Shown here one piece after another: positions 1 through 9,330 of a DNA stretch of 64,000 bases. The notes under the pieces were generated by a model, which searched no databases, was not told where the DNA came from, and saw nothing but the letters and a program-made list of their open reading frames with translations. The stretch is from assembly GCA_003226295.1 (NCBI GenBank), contig CP029803.1, positions 1,865,001 through 1,929,000 on the forward strand, in the 5' to 3' direction. The position numbers and the translations under genes are program-made. The stretch comes from Candidatus Moanabacter tarae (GTDB lineage: Bacteria > Verrucomicrobiota > Verrucomicrobiia > Opitutales > UBA2987). How positions within the stretch are numbered: the first letter of the stretch is position 1; every line of letters begins with the position of its first letter.

Positions 1-190
1 TGACTAATAGGAAAATCCCTATAGATCGGTGACAGGAATTGATTTCCGATCTTAGAAGGCAACTAATGTATCCTTTTGGTAGGGCATCAGCCTCAAAGCT
101 CAACGACCGAGGCGGCTTACTCCGGATCTGTACGGAACACCAAGTGATAATCAAAAGTCGATACTTAAAACTCATAAACTCCTCCGACAT

Positions 191-1489
191 CTGAAAAGAA
201 AATTTCGCATCTGCCTTTCTTCTAGCGCTATAAGCTGGGCATTTTATGATTGTGCCAATTCGGCCTTCGCCCTGACAGTCCTAGCGGGCTTTTATGGGCC
301 CTTTTTCAAAAGTTATTGGTCCAGCGGTTCGCAATCAGCCCTGACTTGGCAAGGATATACGGTTTCTATCTCCGGGTTAATCATTGCCTTTATGGCACCT
401 TTTTTAGGGGCTCTAGCCGATCGCAAGGGGGAGAGGAAACGGTTTCTCCTTGTTTTCATGACAGTCGGTGCAACTGCCACAGCTCTACTAGCGTGTGTCG
501 GCAAAGGCGCCTGGCCCATCGCATCACTCGTTTATATAGTGGCTGCAGTCGGATTTTACGGAGCTAATCTTTTTTATGACGCTTTGCTTCCCTCAGTCAG
601 CAGTTCGAATAATCGGCATACAATCTCCGGATTAGGCTTCTCTCTCGGTTATCTCGGAAGTGTTATCCTCTTCGGTGCCCAAATCACCCTGATTCAGGAC
701 CCCTCGCTCCTGGGACTGTCTTCGACAGACTCTGCTATCAAGGTTTCATTTCTGAGCGTTGCATTATGGTGGATCCTGTTTTCATTCCCTCTCCTGAGCA
801 ACATCAAGGAAACCCAAATCCAACCCATTGAATCGGTAGGGGAAGCAATAAAAACTAGCCTGCTTGAACTCGGTGTGATCTTCCACCAAATCGGATCGGA
901 GAACCGGAGACTGTTCTGGTTTCTTCTCGCCTACTGGTTCTATATCGATGGGGCCTATACCCTTATTACCATGGCCACCGGCTACGGAGCCGCCCTCGGT
1001 TTTTCTCAATCCGAACTGATAGTTACTCTTGTAGTAGTCCAAGTTCTCGGAATACCCTCTTCTCTAGTATTTGGAGTCTTGGGCCAGAGGATCAAAGCTG
1101 AATGGCTCATATTGGTAACCCTTGTTATCTACATCTCTGTTACCCTTTTCTCCTTCGGCATGACTTCCGAACCATTCGAAGTCTTGGGTAGGCCAATCGT
1201 CTCGATCTACATCCTTGGAGCTTGCATCGGAGTAGCTCAAGGGGGACTCCAAAGCCTAAGTCGCTCTCTCTACAGTTCTCTCATACCCACCGATAGACCA
1301 GCCTCCTACTTTGGTCTATACAACATGGTTAGCCGCGGTGCTGCCATTTTTGGCCCATTCCTCCTTGCTGTAGTTTCCTCAACTACAGGCAACCCGCGAT
1401 ACGGCACCCTTCCAATCGCAGTTCTCTTTCTCATGGGGATTGTACTTCTCTTCAAATCAATGACAGAAAAATGCAAGAAGGACTCATAG
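191..1489 (+). CDS. MFS transporter, UMF1 (Atg22-like) family, with abnormal 5' end
   Basis: The frame encodes an inner-membrane permease with about 12 hydrophobic helices. A UMF1-like N-terminus is visible from about position 230 (SWAFYDCANSAFALT), followed by the MFS loop 2-3 motif GALADRKGERKRF near 405-445. The full product would be about 430 residues, normal for the family; substrates of UMF1 proteins are mostly unknown. The first in-frame ATG is at 392, which would remove the first helix. In-frame coding extends back to the stop at 80-82 with no ATG, GTG or TTG between. I placed the start at an in-frame CTG (191) only as a working choice. A small indel upstream, a rare start codon or a decayed 5' end are the alternatives. 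The family call is firm, the start is not. Confidence 0.72.
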   Translation: MKRKFRICLSSSAISWAFYDCANSAFALTVLAGFYGPFFKSYWSSGSQSALTWQGYTVSISGLIIAFMAPFLGALADRKGERKRFLLVFMTVGATATALLACVGKGAWPIASLVYIVAAVGFYGANLFYDALLPSVSSSNNRHTISGLGFSLGYLGSVILFGAQITLIQDPSLLGLSSTDSAIKVSFLSVALWWILFSFPLLSNIKETQIQPIESVGEAIKTSLLELGVIFHQIGSENRRLFWFLLAYWFYIDGAYTLITMATGYGAALGFSQSELIVTLVVVQVLGIPSSLVFGVLGQRIKAEWLILVTLVIYISVTLFSFGMTSEPFEVLGRPIVSIYILGACIGVAQGGLQSLSRSLYSSLIPTDRPASYFGLYNMVSRGAAIFGPFLLAVVSSTTGNPRYGTLPIAVLFLMGIVLLFKSMTEKCKKDS

Positions 1490-1902
1490 TTGGACAGACC
1501 TCCAATCGACCTGCCCCCTCCTTCTAGAGAAAGTCTACTAGTTCGCTTTCCCACCCAGAACCAGAACATCCATAAGAGGGGGGGCTTTTCACTGAATTCC
1601 CATTGAGCTGCACAGGACCATGACGAAAATTGAATGCCTCAACCGCAGGAACCGTAATGATCTGTTTATTATCTTAGGTTTGTGTCTTTCAGTTTATCTG
1701 GCAGCGTCCGTACCCTCCAGGTCGCCCGGAGAGATGTACATCCCAAGTTTGTAAGCATGGCCTTAACGGTTGTAAGTGCCTCCTTCAAGCCAGGCATTGT
1801 TTGACACCAACATTGAGGGAATCTCTTTAAAGAAGGTCAGAAAGATAACGTCATAGGAACCTGCCAGATTTTTCAAAATCGTTCGATTTATCCAACCGAT
1901 CT
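1490..1902. other. Intergenic region with no recognised gene
   Basis: About 410 bases lie between the convergent MFS gene and the diaminopimelate decarboxylase gene. I see no supported ORF, tRNA, or hairpin followed by a T-run. Both flanking genes end here, so transcription terminators are expected, but none of the classical kind is visible. Confidence 0.5.
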
Positions 1903-3162
1903 CTAGTCGTTTATCATTACCTCATTCTCCAAAATCTGGGCCAGCGTTTGCCGCTTTCTTATTAAGACAGCTTCTCCCGAGTCACGAATAAGAACCTCAG
2001 GGGCCTCGGGGAAAGAGTTATAATTTTTGGCCGGCATGGAGGAACAGTAGGCTCCCACTCCTTCGATAACACAGAGGTCCCCAACCGTCGTCTCTTCTAA
2101 TTCTCGGGGTTCCAAGAGTTCTGAGTCGCCTGGCGCGGGTGTTAGAAGATCTCCTGATTCGCAACAATGTCCCACAACAACATAATTTTTTCTTCTTCCG
2201 GTGCTATTACGGGAAAGTACAACCACTGCATGCTGAGCGCCGTATAGAGACGGCCGTAGAATCTCCGTCATTCCTGTATCCAACTTGAGGAACTTGAAAC
2301 CCGCTTCTCCTGTACTCACTATGTCAGTAACCGTAGCCAACAGAGATCCGGCGTTAGCAACAAGATAGGTGCCCGGCTCAATCTCCAGATGAATGCGCCG
2401 ACCAGATTCATTAGCCAGTTTGCAGAACGCCTCTCTGACCGGCCGGCCAATATTGTTCAAATCAGCTTTCTCCTCACTTTCCATCCGGCTCACTCGGAAT
2501 CCACCCCCCAGATTCAAAACGGTAACTTCAGGTAGCTCTCTGACCAAATCGAGGCTCATACTCGCCGCGCGTTTCCAGACTTCAGGATCTCCCCCAGAAC
2601 CCACGTGAGTGTGTAAACGAAATACCTTCAAGTCGAACGCTTCTACCAATTCATGCAGTTTATCCATCCATTCGTGCCAGATACCGAAACTGGCCGCTGG
2701 ACCTCCGGTATTCGTCCGATTTGTACCTCCCGATCCAAGACCAGGATTCATCCGGACACCCAATCGCCCTCCATTCATCTTTCGTCCGAATTCTTCAACC
2801 TGTTGAAGGGAACAAGCATTCAGGGAAACGCCCTGTTCAAGAAGTTCTGCGAAATTCTTAGGCAATTCTTGACTACTCAAACTTATCTTCTCAGGAGCAA
2901 TCCCAGATAACAAGGCTCGCTCACACTCGTATCCGCTACTAGCATCGAAATGAAGGCCTATCCGATTAAATAGTCGAAGTAGATTCGCATTGGAGCTTGC
3001 CTTCATGGCATATCGTACCGTTAACCCGAAAGCATTGGGAAAATGTAGGCACTCCTCTGCGTTATGACATAAAGTCAATTCATCATATACATATATCGGA
3101 GTCCCAAAACGGTCCCGGATAGCCTCCGCCTGAGTACTAGTTAAATTGCGAAGTTTTTCCAT
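1903..3162 (-). CDS. lysA: Diaminopimelate decarboxylase (PLP, fold III)
   Basis: Catalyses the last step of lysine synthesis, meso-diaminopimelate to L-lysine, in the cytoplasm. The 419-residue length is typical. The N-terminal alanine-racemase-like barrel carries the PLP lysine in YAMKASSN (K54) and the HTHVGSG and GGGF phosphate-binding stretches. The C-terminal beta domain has EPGTYLVANAG, the CCESGDLLT segment that supplies the catalytic Cys and Asp at the dimer interface, and EGVGAYCSSM. The related arginine/ornithine decarboxylases of the same fold are possible, but the CESGD segment favours LysA. It lies 13 bases downstream of the O-methyltransferase gene on the same strand and is probably co-transcribed with it. 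Confidence 0.85.
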   Translation of the reverse strand: MEKLRNLTSTQAEAIRDRFGTPIYVYDELTLCHNAEECLHFPNAFGLTVRYAMKASSNANLLRLFNRIGLHFDASSGYECERALLSGIAPEKISLSSQELPKNFAELLEQGVSLNACSLQQVEEFGRKMNGGRLGVRMNPGLGSGGTNRTNTGGPAASFGIWHEWMDKLHELVEAFDLKVFRLHTHVGSGGDPEVWKRAASMSLDLVRELPEVTVLNLGGGFRVSRMESEEKADLNNIGRPVREAFCKLANESGRRIHLEIEPGTYLVANAGSLLATVTDIVSTGEAGFKFLKLDTGMTEILRPSLYGAQHAVVVLSRNSTGRRKNYVVVGHCCESGDLLTPAPGDSELLEPRELEETTVGDLCVIEGVGAYCSSMPAKNYNSFPEAPEVLIRDSGEAVLIRKRQTLAQILENEVMIND

Positions 3163-3175
3163 ATCCGACCACCTC

Positions 3176-3838
3176 CTACCGCTTTAATGCCAATGTGACT
3201 CCGTCCCCTACCGGCAACATACTAATATCAACACGACTATCAGAATACAGCTTTTCATTAAAACTCCGAATTGCGACGGTATCCTCTTCCTGGGATTTAG
3301 AATCCAGGACCCTCCCAGCCCACAAAACATTGTCGATCATAATCAGTCCACCCCTTCGAATAAGAAGTAAAACCCTTTCGAAGTATTCCCCATATTCCTT
3401 CTTGTCAGCATCTATAAAAGCAAAATCGTAGGTGTCACGCTGCCCTTCAATGAGCAATTCGTCGAGTCCCGATATCGCGTCCTTCATTCTCAGTTCGATC
3501 TTCCTTGCCACCCCCGCTTCCTCCCAGAAACGTCTTGCAATGGAGGTCCATTCCTCACTCACATCAAATGCAACCATACGGCCTCCACTCGGCAATGCCA
3601 GTGCTACACACAGGGAACTGTAACCGGTAAAAACTCCAATCTCGAGGGTCCGTCGAGCACCCAGTAATCTAACCAACTGAGCCATAAACTGCCCTTGATC
3701 CGGAGAAACTTGCATCCTCGCCATAGGCATAGTATTCGTTTCACGACGCAGCTTCCCAAGCAATTCGGGCTCCCGAACTCCAACTGAAAAGAGATAATCG
3801 TAGAGATCGTCGCTCAAACCTGTGAATCGCTTACCCAT
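3176..3838 (-). CDS. Class I SAM-dependent O-methyltransferase (CCoAOMT-like)
   Basis: A cytosolic methyltransferase of the caffeoyl-CoA/catechol O-methyltransferase family. It shows the SAM-binding motif LEIGVFTGYSS, the acidic strand-2 residue in MVAFDVSEEW, and the metal/substrate segment FAFIDADKKEY followed by MIDNVLWAGRV. These are the standard motifs of family 3 bacterial O-methyltransferases. I chose the ATG at 3838 (MGKRFTGLSDDLYDYL) because homologues usually begin close to this motif; a GTG at 3868 would add ten residues. The acceptor substrate cannot be read from the sequence. It precedes lysA by 13 bases. Confidence 0.82.
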   Translation of the reverse strand: MGKRFTGLSDDLYDYLFSVGVREPELLGKLRRETNTMPMARMQVSPDQGQFMAQLVRLLGARRTLEIGVFTGYSSLCVALALPSGGRMVAFDVSEEWTSIARRFWEEAGVARKIELRMKDAISGLDELLIEGQRDTYDFAFIDADKKEYGEYFERVLLLIRRGGLIMIDNVLWAGRVLDSKSQEEDTVAIRSFNEKLYSDSRVDISMLPVGDGVTLALKR

Positions 3839-4346
3839 TCTATTTCTCGCTCGTACTCCTGAGTACACATCCTAGTGTGAGGACAGAGAGTCAACCATTC
3901 ATCGGTAACCTGGCTGAAATTATTGGAATTCCCAGTTTAAAATATAGTATCGACTAAATCTTGTGTTTGCCAAATTCCTCCTGCCCACTTTGGACATTAC
4001 GTTAGTAAAAGTCGGCTTTTAAGATGTACTTAAGGCATAAAAAAGGTCCTCCAGCATGAAACAAAAGACTCCCGTAGATAGTTTCAAAGAAAAAATCTCC
4101 AGCGATGAAAGTACACCCTCCATCCATCAACTTAGCGGCAAAGAACTGTGACTCGTCTTATCGGCTAAGAGTATCCCCTAATATCAAAAGAAATCACCCA
4201 TGCAGCCCACTCCATCCAACCTAACCGCTACCAAGGTCCTAGTGGGATGGATGTCTGAGGATTGAAAAAGTGGCAGGCCAGGGTTAATATCCGCACATTT
4301 ATTTAGCATTCATCACTTCGAGGGTACCGCCCTTGGGAACAACAGA
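3839..4346. other. Intergenic region, one doubtful 31-codon ORF
   Basis: About 500 bases lie between two minus-strand genes. The only ORF of note is a 31-codon frame at 4056-4151 on the plus strand (MKQKTPVDSFKE...), preceded by a weak AAAAAGG. Nothing else supports it as a gene. No clear terminator or tRNA was seen. Confidence 0.4.
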
Positions 4347-5156
4347 TCAGGAAGGGCTTAATCCCTCTTCAAAAAGCGACGGAAAGTGACGATGGGGATC
4401 CGCCGGTTCCCGAAAGAGGATTTTTTGGCGCGGCGACAAACAAACGTTTTTTGGAGGTCGTACTCTATTGGCAGACCATGCTATTTCTGACACACAATAC
4501 TTGTAAAGCAGTGCCCTTCGATCATGTTTGGCTGTCCAAGCCGCAGTCCCGTGGGTAAGCGCCTCACTGAAAACAGTAACAGAACCGGCCGGCGCTTCAG
4601 GTATCACAAAACAAGCAGATTCCTCTGGAGCTTCCGCAATCTTATTGGGTAATTTGAAGTTACTCTTGTGACTACCCGCAATGCAACAAAATCCGCCAGA
4701 GCTGGGTCCCGATGAGGCTAGATTCCAGCTCACTACTAAGAACCCGTTAAGACTTCGGCTATCATTAAGGTGAAAGTACTCCCCATCCCGAGCACCAGAG
4801 TTCGGGGCAGTAGCTCCGTAATCAGCATGCAGTTTCCCCCGAGACATACCTTTTCGCATGTGAAGTCCGTAAATGCGATCAAGGCGAAAGCAATCTCCCA
4901 ACCGGAAGCGAAGAATAGGCATTATCTTAGGGTGATCAAGTAGGTTGCAAAATGGGGTTCCCCATTCCAGGAATCCTGGACGCTCTGGATGCGCCCCCGC
5001 CGCTGACCCGAATCTTCTCTGCTCCTCCGGGTCCGGAAGTTCCTGATGGTCAATCAGATCGTGCAGAACTCTAAGCTCCTCCTCGCTTAATACTTCCTCG
5101 ATCACAAGGTAACCCTGAAGGTCGAACAAATATTGGTCTATCTCATAGTCTTCCAT
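4347..5156 (-). CDS. PhyH-family Fe(II)/2-oxoglutarate dioxygenase
   Basis: A 269-residue member of the phytanoyl-CoA dioxygenase family, non-haem iron oxygenases that use 2-oxoglutarate and O2. The facial triad is intact: H110-A-D112 in KLHADYG, and distal H202 in EALTHGTAAW, with R213/R214 as the likely 2-oxoglutarate clamp. The GSHKSN turn near 161-166 is the usual PhyH landmark. The N-terminal FDLQGYLVIEEVLSEEEL segment is typical and resembles that of the PhyH protein at 40.1 kb. The substrate is unknown; bacterial members act on ectoine, phosphonates and many specialised metabolites. It stands alone between long intergenic regions. Confidence 0.85.
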   Translation of the reverse strand: MEDYEIDQYLFDLQGYLVIEEVLSEEELRVLHDLIDHQELPDPEEQRRFGSAAGAHPERPGFLEWGTPFCNLLDHPKIMPILRFRLGDCFRLDRIYGLHMRKGMSRGKLHADYGATAPNSGARDGEYFHLNDSRSLNGFLVVSWNLASSGPSSGGFCCIAGSHKSNFKLPNKIAEAPEESACFVIPEAPAGSVTVFSEALTHGTAAWTAKHDRRALLYKYCVSEIAWSANRVRPPKNVCLSPRQKILFREPADPHRHFPSLFEEGLSPS

Positions 5157-5316
5157 AAGAAATATATTTTACCCCTTTCTCGATAGGTCAATTATCAAAT
5201 CCCCACGCCAATGAGCTTCAGATTCAAGAAGTGTCTCTTCTGTCACAAGTATCCTAATAAAATTTCGACCTTAGATCTTGATTGAAATCCACCTAAACTA
5301 AATGCCCATCCTTCAC

Positions 5317-6513
5317 TTAATTAAGAGGCAAATTCTCTTGAAGAAAGCGGACTACATTCTCTCCCATAATCTTGCGGATGGTCTTCTCTTTCATTCCTAA
5401 CGCCATTAATTCGGCCGTCAGCAAACTCAACTCGGATGTATCAAACCCGACCGCGACCGCCCCATCAAAATCAGAACCGAGAGCCACATGATCTTCGCCC
5501 ATTATTGCAATAGAGTACTCCACCGCGCGAGCCCAGGAAGACGGAGTTGGATCGCAGATCGCTCCATCCCAATATCCGATCCCTATTAATCCCCCTCTTT
5601 CCGCGATTGTCCTCAGTATGTTATCGTCAAGATTTCGGACAGAATCGCAGGTTCCTTTGACACCTCCATGCGATACCACGATGGGACGCGTCGCCATCCG
5701 AAGAACTTCCTCATAAACTCGAGGCGAGGAGTGAGCAAGGTCGATAATCATGCGCCTCTTCTCCAACTGCCTGACGACCATTCGCCCGAATTCGGTCAAT
5801 CCTTTCTTGTCAACGCCGTGGGCTGACCCGCCCACCTCGTTATCAAAGAAATGAGCCAACCCGACCATCCGATAACCCTCATTAAAAAGCTCATCGATGT
5901 TTTCAATCTGTCCTTCCAGACAGTGTGCACCTTCAATCGCCAGAAGAGCCCCAACTAATCCCCTTGTTTCCTTCCTCGAAGCAAGTAGTAATTGTAAATC
6001 AGTACCGTTTCTAACCAAGCGCAAATCTCCATCAGATTTCTTAACCATGCGCTTTAGTCTCTCTGACTGGTAGAGTGCCCGCTGTAACAAACTTGACCAA
6101 GTCCGAGGAGGCCAACCCGCTAGAACCAACCCGGGCATCAGGATATCACTGTCCGAAGGATTGCTCTCATAGTTCCGGTTCCTAGGCGACTTCGTAACAA
6201 CGGAAAATACTTGAAGGGCTACATTTCCTTCCCTTAGCCGCGGTAAATCAAGGTGCCCGTAGCCAACCCGCTTCAGGAAATTCCGCGACCAGAGCAGAGT
6301 GTCAGCGTGGAGATCCGCCACAGTAAGGCTTCCATGCAGCTCCTTGGCTTCAACCGGAGCCCTCTTGATATCCAAATTCAAGACTCGGTTATGGTATCGA
6401 TCTAGCAGTTCAGGCGCCAGGATCGCAGAAACCAATATTACACTCAGACCTATAAGCAACCCTTTACCCAATCTTCGCACATCGAAAACCTTTCTCCGTA
6501 TTTCTCTGACCAT
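5317..6513 (-). CDS. Membrane-anchored dipeptidase, peptidase family M19
   Basis: A renal-dipeptidase-type zinc hydrolase of 398 residues. One N-terminal hydrophobic segment (about residues 18-35) would anchor it or act as an uncleaved signal, placing the catalytic domain in the periplasm. The metal site is visible: ADLHADTL (HxD), the bridging Glu in IEGAHCLEG, the AHFFDNEVGG segment, IIDLAHSS and VVSHGG histidines, and ALGSDFDGA near the C-terminus. M19 enzymes cleave dipeptides, including D-amino-acid-containing ones. No strong Shine-Dalgarno precedes the ATG. A perfect 10-bp inverted repeat sits 6 bases upstream of the start codon (separate entry). Confidence 0.85.
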   Translation of the reverse strand: MVREIRRKVFDVRRLGKGLLIGLSVILVSAILAPELLDRYHNRVLNLDIKRAPVEAKELHGSLTVADLHADTLLWSRNFLKRVGYGHLDLPRLREGNVALQVFSVVTKSPRNRNYESNPSDSDILMPGLVLAGWPPRTWSSLLQRALYQSERLKRMVKKSDGDLRLVRNGTDLQLLLASRKETRGLVGALLAIEGAHCLEGQIENIDELFNEGYRMVGLAHFFDNEVGGSAHGVDKKGLTEFGRMVVRQLEKRRMIIDLAHSSPRVYEEVLRMATRPIVVSHGGVKGTCDSVRNLDDNILRTIAERGGLIGIGYWDGAICDPTPSSWARAVEYSIAIMGEDHVALGSDFDGAVAVGFDTSELSLLTAELMALGMKEKTIRKIMGENVVRFLQENLPLN

Positions 6514-6962
6514 TTTCTGAAATCAGTTTGACTCAATGTAAACTGATTTGACCCTTCCCCAAATCCTAGATTATCTTCATCCCGCTTACCACTGTATTCT
6601 CAATCAATAGATTCGTCCGGCCTTACTGCAGTGGTAGCTTATATGAATTGCTACTTCCTTCGAATTCCTCCATTTCTCCTATTCCGTCAAAATAGATCTG
6701 GTTATTGGTGCCAAAGGAAAAAGAGTAACCTTTGGATTCTGTCTTTTGCCCACAACCACGTAACTATTTCGAAAGCGTCCTTCCATCCAGAATTAGCGAC
6801 TCAGGCCTTTTCTAAATCGAAGTAATTTCGACACACCTGGTTTTTTTTCTTTCCATGATTTATCTGACTTCTAAGGTCAAATAGAAATATGAAGAGTTTG
6901 GTAGGGGCAAAGCCCATATCCCCAGCGCCCACAAAGGAATCTCTATCTAGGAGTCGATTCGG
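6514..6962. other. Divergent intergenic region upstream of the dipeptidase and purL
   Basis: About 450 bases should hold the promoters of the minus-strand dipeptidase and the plus-strand purine cluster. It contains the inverted repeat at 6520-6549 and, just before purL, an AGGAG Shine-Dalgarno. I looked for a purine riboswitch aptamer and did not find its conserved core. A 64-codon plus-strand frame (6631-6825) has no supporting features. Confidence 0.5.
6520..6549. promoter_or_regulatory. Perfect 10-bp inverted repeat, possible operator
   Basis: AAATCAGTTT (6520-6529) and AAACTGATTT (6540-6549) are exact reverse complements separated by 10 bases. The element begins 6 bases upstream of the dipeptidase start codon (6511-6513). 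Helix-turn-helix regulators often bind such dyads, or in RNA it could form a hairpin at the ribosome-binding region. No cognate regulator lies nearby. Confidence 0.45.
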
Positions 6963-9302
6963 ATGACCCTGGCTCCTGACTCCCTGAAGTTTTCCGATCC
7001 CTTCGTGGAGGGGATTCAGACTCAGCTAGAGGGGCTCAATGTCAAGTTTACAGCAACGGAAATTCGTCATCTCAAAGACGAGATTCTCAAGCGACCGCCA
7101 ACCCTCACAGAGTGTATTCTCTTCTCCATAGAGGGATCCGAGCATTGCTCCTACAAAAGTAGTAGGAATCATCTACAAACTCTTCCTACTAATGGCCCGA
7201 ATGTCATCATCGGAGCAAAAGAGGATGCGGGAATCGTTTCCGTGGCACAGGATCGACAAGGGCTTCGTTATGGTTTAGTTCTAAGCCATGAATCTCATAA
7301 CCACCCTTCCCAGATTGTTCCTTATGAAGGAGCCGCTACTGGAGTAGGGGGTAATGTTCGAGATGTTTGCTGCATGGGCGCCGAGGTTATCGCAGTAGCT
7401 GACTCGCTTCGATTTGGATTAATCTCATCGCCCCGAACCAAATGGATCACTGACGGCGTTGTCGCCGGAATCTCCGGATATGGCAATTCACTTGGCATAC
7501 CCAATCTCGCCGGCGACGTCTGTTTCAACGAAGGATACCAGGAAAACTGTCTGGTGACAGTGGTTACTCTCGGCATTGTCCGTGAAGATCATATAATTCA
7601 CTCTTATGCTCCACCTAATGCTGAGGACCATCTCCTTATCCTGGTCGGGAAAGCGACTGATAACAGTGGATTTGGTGGTGCTAACTTTGCCTCTTTTGAA
7701 CTGGAAAAATCCGAGGAGGAAAGCAACAAAGGAGCCGTCCAGGAACCCAATGCCTTTCTAGAACGTCATCTTCTCAAGACAAGTTATGCCCTCTTCGACT
7801 ACCTCAGAAAACACGACCGCCTCAAGGATTTAGGGTTTAAAGACCTAGGTGCGGGTGGAATCGCTTGCGCCAGCGTTGAGATCGCTGAAAACGCTGGATA
7901 TGGTGCTGAAATTTGGCTGGAGAAGGTTCATACCAGTATGAACGGACTCTACCCAGGAATTATCCTATGTTCGGAAACCCAAGAGAGATTTCTCTGGGTC
8001 GTTCCGCCTGACTTGGTCAATACCATTCTCGATTTTTATAACAAGACGTTCGATCTTCCTAACGTCTCTTATCAAGCCGAAGCCCGGGTTATTGGCAAAA
8101 TCAGAGGAGACGGACAATTTGTTGTTCGCTACAACGATGAAACTCTCGTCAACGCTGCTGCTAGTCAGGTGACTAAAGGATTCTCCTACGACCGGCCCTT
8201 CCACCCAGCAAAAAGATCACTGAGTGAGCCAACTATCCCAGAGCCTCAAAACTACAATTCAATCCTCCTTGAGATGCTCGGACATGAAAATATCGCTTCT
8301 CGTGAGCCGATTTTAGAAACCTATGACAAACAGGTGCAAGGTAGAACAGTCGTCGAAGCTGGCACTGGGAATGCCGGTGTTCTACAACCGTTCAACGATA
8401 AGAAATTCCCTCCGGAAATTCGCGCTACTGGAATCGCCCTAAGCACGGACCATAATCCACGGTATTGCCAAATCGACCCCTATTGGGGAACGGTCAATGC
8501 GGTCGTAGAGGCTGTTCGAAATGTCTCTTCGGTTGGAGCCACACCCCAGGCAATCACTGATTGTCTCTGCTTCGGGAATCCAGAAAAGCCAGCTCAAATG
8601 GCCGACTTTGTCGCTAGTATCCAAGCTCTTGGCGACACATGTAAACGAATCGGCTTAGAGGGGGATCCCTCTGTTCCTCTACCTATCGTAGCTGGCAACG
8701 TCAGTTTTTACAACGAATCTCATCAGGGCGCCATCCCAGCTAGCCCCATGATCAGCTGCTTCGGACGAATCGATGACGCCGCTCGGGCAATTACCTTTAG
8801 TTTCAAACAGTCTGATTCAATTATACTTCTTTCTGGCGAGCGGAAAGACGAATGTGGAGGAGGCATCTACTATGCTCTCCATGGCCATTTGGGCGCCAAT
8901 CTCCCAAAACCGGATGTTTCCGAGGTTGCCAATCAAGTTGCAGCCCTTACCGAGTCTATTAAAAAGGAATTGATCTTGGCCGCTCATGACATCAGTGAAG
9001 GCGGTATCGCGGTGGCCCTCGCAGAGATGACCTTTCAAAGTGATATTGGATGCAGCGTCGAATTGCCCGGCCCGCTTCGACTCGATCGTAAAGCGTTTTC
9101 AGAATCCGGAGGCTTTATTCTGGAGGTAATTCCAGAGAACTTGGAAAAAGTCCGGCTCCTATTCTCGCAACACCAAGCTCCTCTGGTCAACATCGGTCGA
9201 ACAACCGGAGACTCCTTGATCGCTATCGAACCCAGAATAAACCTCTCTATATCAAAAGCAAAAGAACAGTGGCTTTTTGGGCTTCGTGAAAAACTCTACT
9301 AG
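6963..9302 (+). CDS. purL: Phosphoribosylformylglycinamidine synthase II, small-type PurL
   Basis: The synthetase subunit of FGAM synthase, fourth step of de novo purine synthesis, which uses ATP and PurQ-derived ammonia. At 779 residues it is the small PurL that needs separate PurQ and PurS. Landmarks include SEHCSYKSS with catalytic H61, SHNHPSQ (111-116), PYEGAATGVGG (120-130), and the second half with GNVSFYNES and AHDISEGG. A clear AGGAG lies about 10 bases before the ATG. It opens a head-to-tail purine cluster with purM 28 bases downstream. No free-standing purS was found; PurS-like sequence appears instead at the C-terminus of the purQ product. Confidence 0.93.
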   Translation: MTLAPDSLKFSDPFVEGIQTQLEGLNVKFTATEIRHLKDEILKRPPTLTECILFSIEGSEHCSYKSSRNHLQTLPTNGPNVIIGAKEDAGIVSVAQDRQGLRYGLVLSHESHNHPSQIVPYEGAATGVGGNVRDVCCMGAEVIAVADSLRFGLISSPRTKWITDGVVAGISGYGNSLGIPNLAGDVCFNEGYQENCLVTVVTLGIVREDHIIHSYAPPNAEDHLLILVGKATDNSGFGGANFASFELEKSEEESNKGAVQEPNAFLERHLLKTSYALFDYLRKHDRLKDLGFKDLGAGGIACASVEIAENAGYGAEIWLEKVHTSMNGLYPGIILCSETQERFLWVVPPDLVNTILDFYNKTFDLPNVSYQAEARVIGKIRGDGQFVVRYNDETLVNAAASQVTKGFSYDRPFHPAKRSLSEPTIPEPQNYNSILLEMLGHENIASREPILETYDKQVQGRTVVEAGTGNAGVLQPFNDKKFPPEIRATGIALSTDHNPRYCQIDPYWGTVNAVVEAVRNVSSVGATPQAITDCLCFGNPEKPAQMADFVASIQALGDTCKRIGLEGDPSVPLPIVAGNVSFYNESHQGAIPASPMISCFGRIDDAARAITFSFKQSDSIILLSGERKDECGGGIYYALHGHLGANLPKPDVSEVANQVAALTESIKKELILAAHDISEGGIAVALAEMTFQSDIGCSVELPGPLRLDRKAFSESGGFILEVIPENLEKVRLLFSQHQAPLVNIGRTTGDSLIAIEPRINLSISKAKEQWLFGLREKLY

Positions 9303-9330
9303 ACACTAAAAGACAGCATACTACTAACCA

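Noticed and set aside
4056-4151. 31-codon plus-strand ORF between the O-methyltransferase and PhyH genes
   Set aside because: Weak ribosome-binding site, no recognisable family and no operon context.
6514-6962. Purine riboswitch or PurR-type control upstream of purL
   Set aside because: The conserved purine aptamer core and its long P1 pairing could not be found by reading; only an unrelated dyad is present.
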